17,726 nucleotides of DNA from Clostridiales bacterium (GTDB taxonomy: Bacteria > Bacillota > Clostridia > Oscillospirales > Acutalibacteraceae). The stretch is from contig JAJQGZ010000212.1 of the NCBI GenBank assembly GCA_021200075.1, positions 3,133 to 20,858 of the forward strand, given 5' to 3'. The translations under genes and the position numbers were made by a program. This document shows positions 16,982-17,726 of the stretch, piece by piece. How positions within the stretch are numbered: the first letter of the stretch is position 1; each line of letters starts with the position of its first letter. The notes beneath the pieces were generated by a model that saw only the letters and a program-made list of their open reading frames with translations, ran no database searches and had not been told where the DNA came from.

Positions 16982-17018
16982 AAAAGAGGCAAGGGCTTCG
17001 AACCCCTTGCCTCTTTTT
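16982..17018. terminator. Strong intrinsic terminator after the PucR/CdaR-like gene
   Basis: AAAAGAGGCAAGGG (16982-16995) pairs perfectly with CCCTTGCCTCTTTT (17004-17017) over 14 bp with an eight-base loop, followed by T. The A-tract on the left makes it work on the minus strand too (TTTTAGA after the stem), so it could also end a leftward transcript. Confidence 0.93.
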
Positions 17019-17056
17019 CGGTGCTTTAAGCCTTTTGCTCGGGGGGGTTCGCTCGC

Positions 17057-17145
17057 GACCGCTTCCGGTGGAAGACAAAGGGAGCGATAAGAACTGGCAG
17101 CGGTCAAAATTTGCAGTGTAAACGACCGCAAATTTTGGGTATCGC
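17057..17145. other. Candidate structured RNA or palindromic element
   Basis: Several segments are mutually complementary. CAAAATTTGC (17105-17114) and GCAAATTTTG (17128-17137) form a perfect 10-bp stem. GCGATA (17084-17089) and TATCGC (17140-17145) enclose it. CTTCC GGT GGAAG (17062-17074) is a small hairpin. GCGGTC (17100-17105) can pair with GACCGC at either 17057-17062 or 17124-17129, so alternative folds are possible. It resembles no RNA family I know. Strand is not decided. Confidence 0.4.
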
Positions 17146-17251
17146 AACTGGATCGGTACACTCGTACAGTACCCCTCTCAAAATGCTTAATTCTAACCGT
17201 TTTTTCAACATCCGACTAAGTCTCTATTATATTTTTTGACTGAAGTGCAGG

Positions 17252-17271
17252 GCTGTTTTAACGGAAACAGC
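17252..17271. promoter_or_regulatory. Inverted repeat, possible operator
   Basis: GCTGTTT (17252-17258) and AAACAGC (17265-17271) are a perfect 7-bp inverted repeat around TAACGG. It lies about 80 bases upstream of the promoter candidate for the glycosidase gene. It could bind a dimeric regulator; a hairpin ahead of a T tract on the minus strand is the alternative. Confidence 0.45.
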
Positions 17272-17313
17272 AAAAAATATTTACCCGAGCCTTTCGGAGT
17301 AAAATAACGCTTT

Positions 17314-17381
17314 ATTCTTGACATAGTTTTATTCTTAACATAGTTTTATTCTTGACATAGTTTTATTTTTCTATATATTTT
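17314..17381. repeat. 17-bp tandem repeat containing TTGACA boxes
   Basis: ATTCTTGACATAGTTTT occurs at 17314-17330 and 17348-17364 exactly, with a one-base variant (TTAACA) at 17331-17347. A diverged fourth unit is at 17365-17381, and the AT-rich tract continues with related TCTATATATTTTATTTTT copies to about 17440. Each exact unit holds a perfect TTGACA. Confidence 0.85.
17352..17379 (+). promoter_or_regulatory. Candidate promoter for the GH43 gene
   Basis: TTGACA in the third tandem unit (17352-17357) is followed after 16 bases by TATATT (17374-17379). The leader would be about 85 nt and AT-rich. Confidence 0.5.
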
Positions 17382-17472
17382 ATTTTTTTATATTTTCTAT
17401 ATATTTTATTTTTCTATATAATTTATTTTATAGATATTTATTTTAGTCCGCAAGTAATAACGGGGTGATATT

Positions 17473-17726
17473 GTGGCGGAGTTCAGGTATAAAAATCCGA
17501 TAAGCGTCGATACGGTTAAAAATATTCGTGATCCTTTTATAATTTTTGAAAACGGCAAATATTATTTAACAGGCAGTACACCGCCGTATTGGGACGGAAA
17601 AAGCAACGGAGTTATGCTTTGGAGCAGTGATGATTTACTGCATTTTAAAGAGGAAGGGTTTATCTTAAAGACTTCCTGCGCAGAGCCCTACGATACGTTC
17701 AGAGATTATTGTTAGGCGCCTGAAAA
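17473..17726 (+). pseudogene. Glycoside hydrolase family 43 start, interrupted by TAG (partial at window end)
   Basis: GH43 enzymes cleave arabinose and xylose linkages in plant polysaccharides with a five-bladed propeller. The visible 80 residues read NIRDPFIIFENGKYYLTGS, where D20 is the expected general base, then GVMLWSSDDLLHFKE. The next expected landmark is WAPE; the sequence reads DYC, TAG (17713-17715), then Ala-Pro-Glu, so TAG stands exactly where Trp (TGG) belongs. The start is GTG at 17473 with GGGTGA upstream. A G-to-A nonsense change is the simplest reading; a base-call error is possible. No signal peptide is seen, so the enzyme would be intracellular. The rest of the gene lies outside the window. 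Confidence 0.7.

Larger units (their letters stand above)
16875..17472. other. 598-base non-coding region with terminator, complementary segments and repeats
   Basis: I see no convincing gene. A minus-strand frame at 16910-17161 runs straight through the terminator hairpin and has a low-complexity, Ser/Arg-rich product, so I treat it as spurious. The stretch holds, in order, the terminator, a cluster of complementary segments (17057-17145), a 7-bp inverted repeat (17252-17271) and a 17-bp tandem repeat with promoter-like boxes (17314-17381), each listed separately. Confidence 0.8.

Noticed and set aside
16910..17161. Minus-strand 83-residue frame
   Set aside because: It overlaps the terminator hairpin and the complementary-segment cluster, has Ser/Arg-rich low-complexity content and no ribosome site; the DNA is better explained as non-coding.
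17252..17271. Catabolite-repression (cre) site
   Set aside because: The arms do not match the TGWAANCGNTNWCA pattern and CG is off the symmetry centre.

Overview
The window looks like a chromosome segment of an anaerobic Gram-positive bacterium of the class Clostridia, probably of the Oscillospiraceae/Ruminococcaceae kind. This is inferred from AT-rich promoters beside moderate-GC coding DNA, strong GGAGG/AGGTGA ribosome sites, the small DUF4250 and DUF4830 families, co-existing GluRS and GlnRS genes, an FHA/SEDS/transpeptidase cluster and a PucR/CdaR-type regulator. No phage, IS, CRISPR, tRNA or rRNA gene was recognised.

Layout. (1) 39-6298, minus strand: a tight housekeeping run transcribed gltX > glnS > typA > lactate/malate dehydrogenase, with gaps of about 60, 32 and 49 nt and a plausible promoter just upstream of gltX. 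(2) 6511-8228, plus strand: a decaying or mis-sequenced patch. It holds an acyltransferase-3 family membrane protein interrupted by three single-base homopolymer shifts, an intact 58-residue DUF4250 gene overlapping its restored end, and a promoter-bearing remnant of a YtcJ-like amidohydrolase whose catalytic middle is gone. Two near-identical AAAGTCCCGGGA hairpins flank that remnant. (3) 8256-9308, minus: galM. (4) 9584-15579, plus: an envelope-growth cluster (two-FHA membrane protein, SEDS glycosyltransferase, class B transpeptidase), then hflX, a DUF4830 protein and an rsuA gene broken by three single-A indels. (5) 15786-16874, plus: a PucR/CdaR-like regulator with its own promoter. (6) 16875-17472: a 598-base non-coding stretch with a strong terminator, a cluster of complementary segments, an inverted repeat and a 17-bp tandem repeat carrying TTGACA boxes. 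(7) 17473-end: the start of a glycoside hydrolase family 43 gene, with a TAG where the conserved Trp of the WAPE motif is expected.

How the genes work together. The minus-strand run supplies charged Glu/Gln tRNAs and a ribosome-associated GTPase. The FHA/SEDS/PBP trio is a coherent septal or lateral peptidoglycan synthase module in which the FHA protein could couple synthesis to Ser/Thr-kinase signalling; no kinase is in view. HflX and RsuA act on ribosomes. The most notable point is five of sixteen genes being damaged or suspect (acyltransferase, amidohydrolase, rsuA, GH43, and only in part explainable by sequencing error). Six of the lesions are +/-1 changes in homopolymers confined to two genes. 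I see no convincing wholly new multi-gene system; the best unexplained structure is the 17.0-17.4 kb non-coding region.
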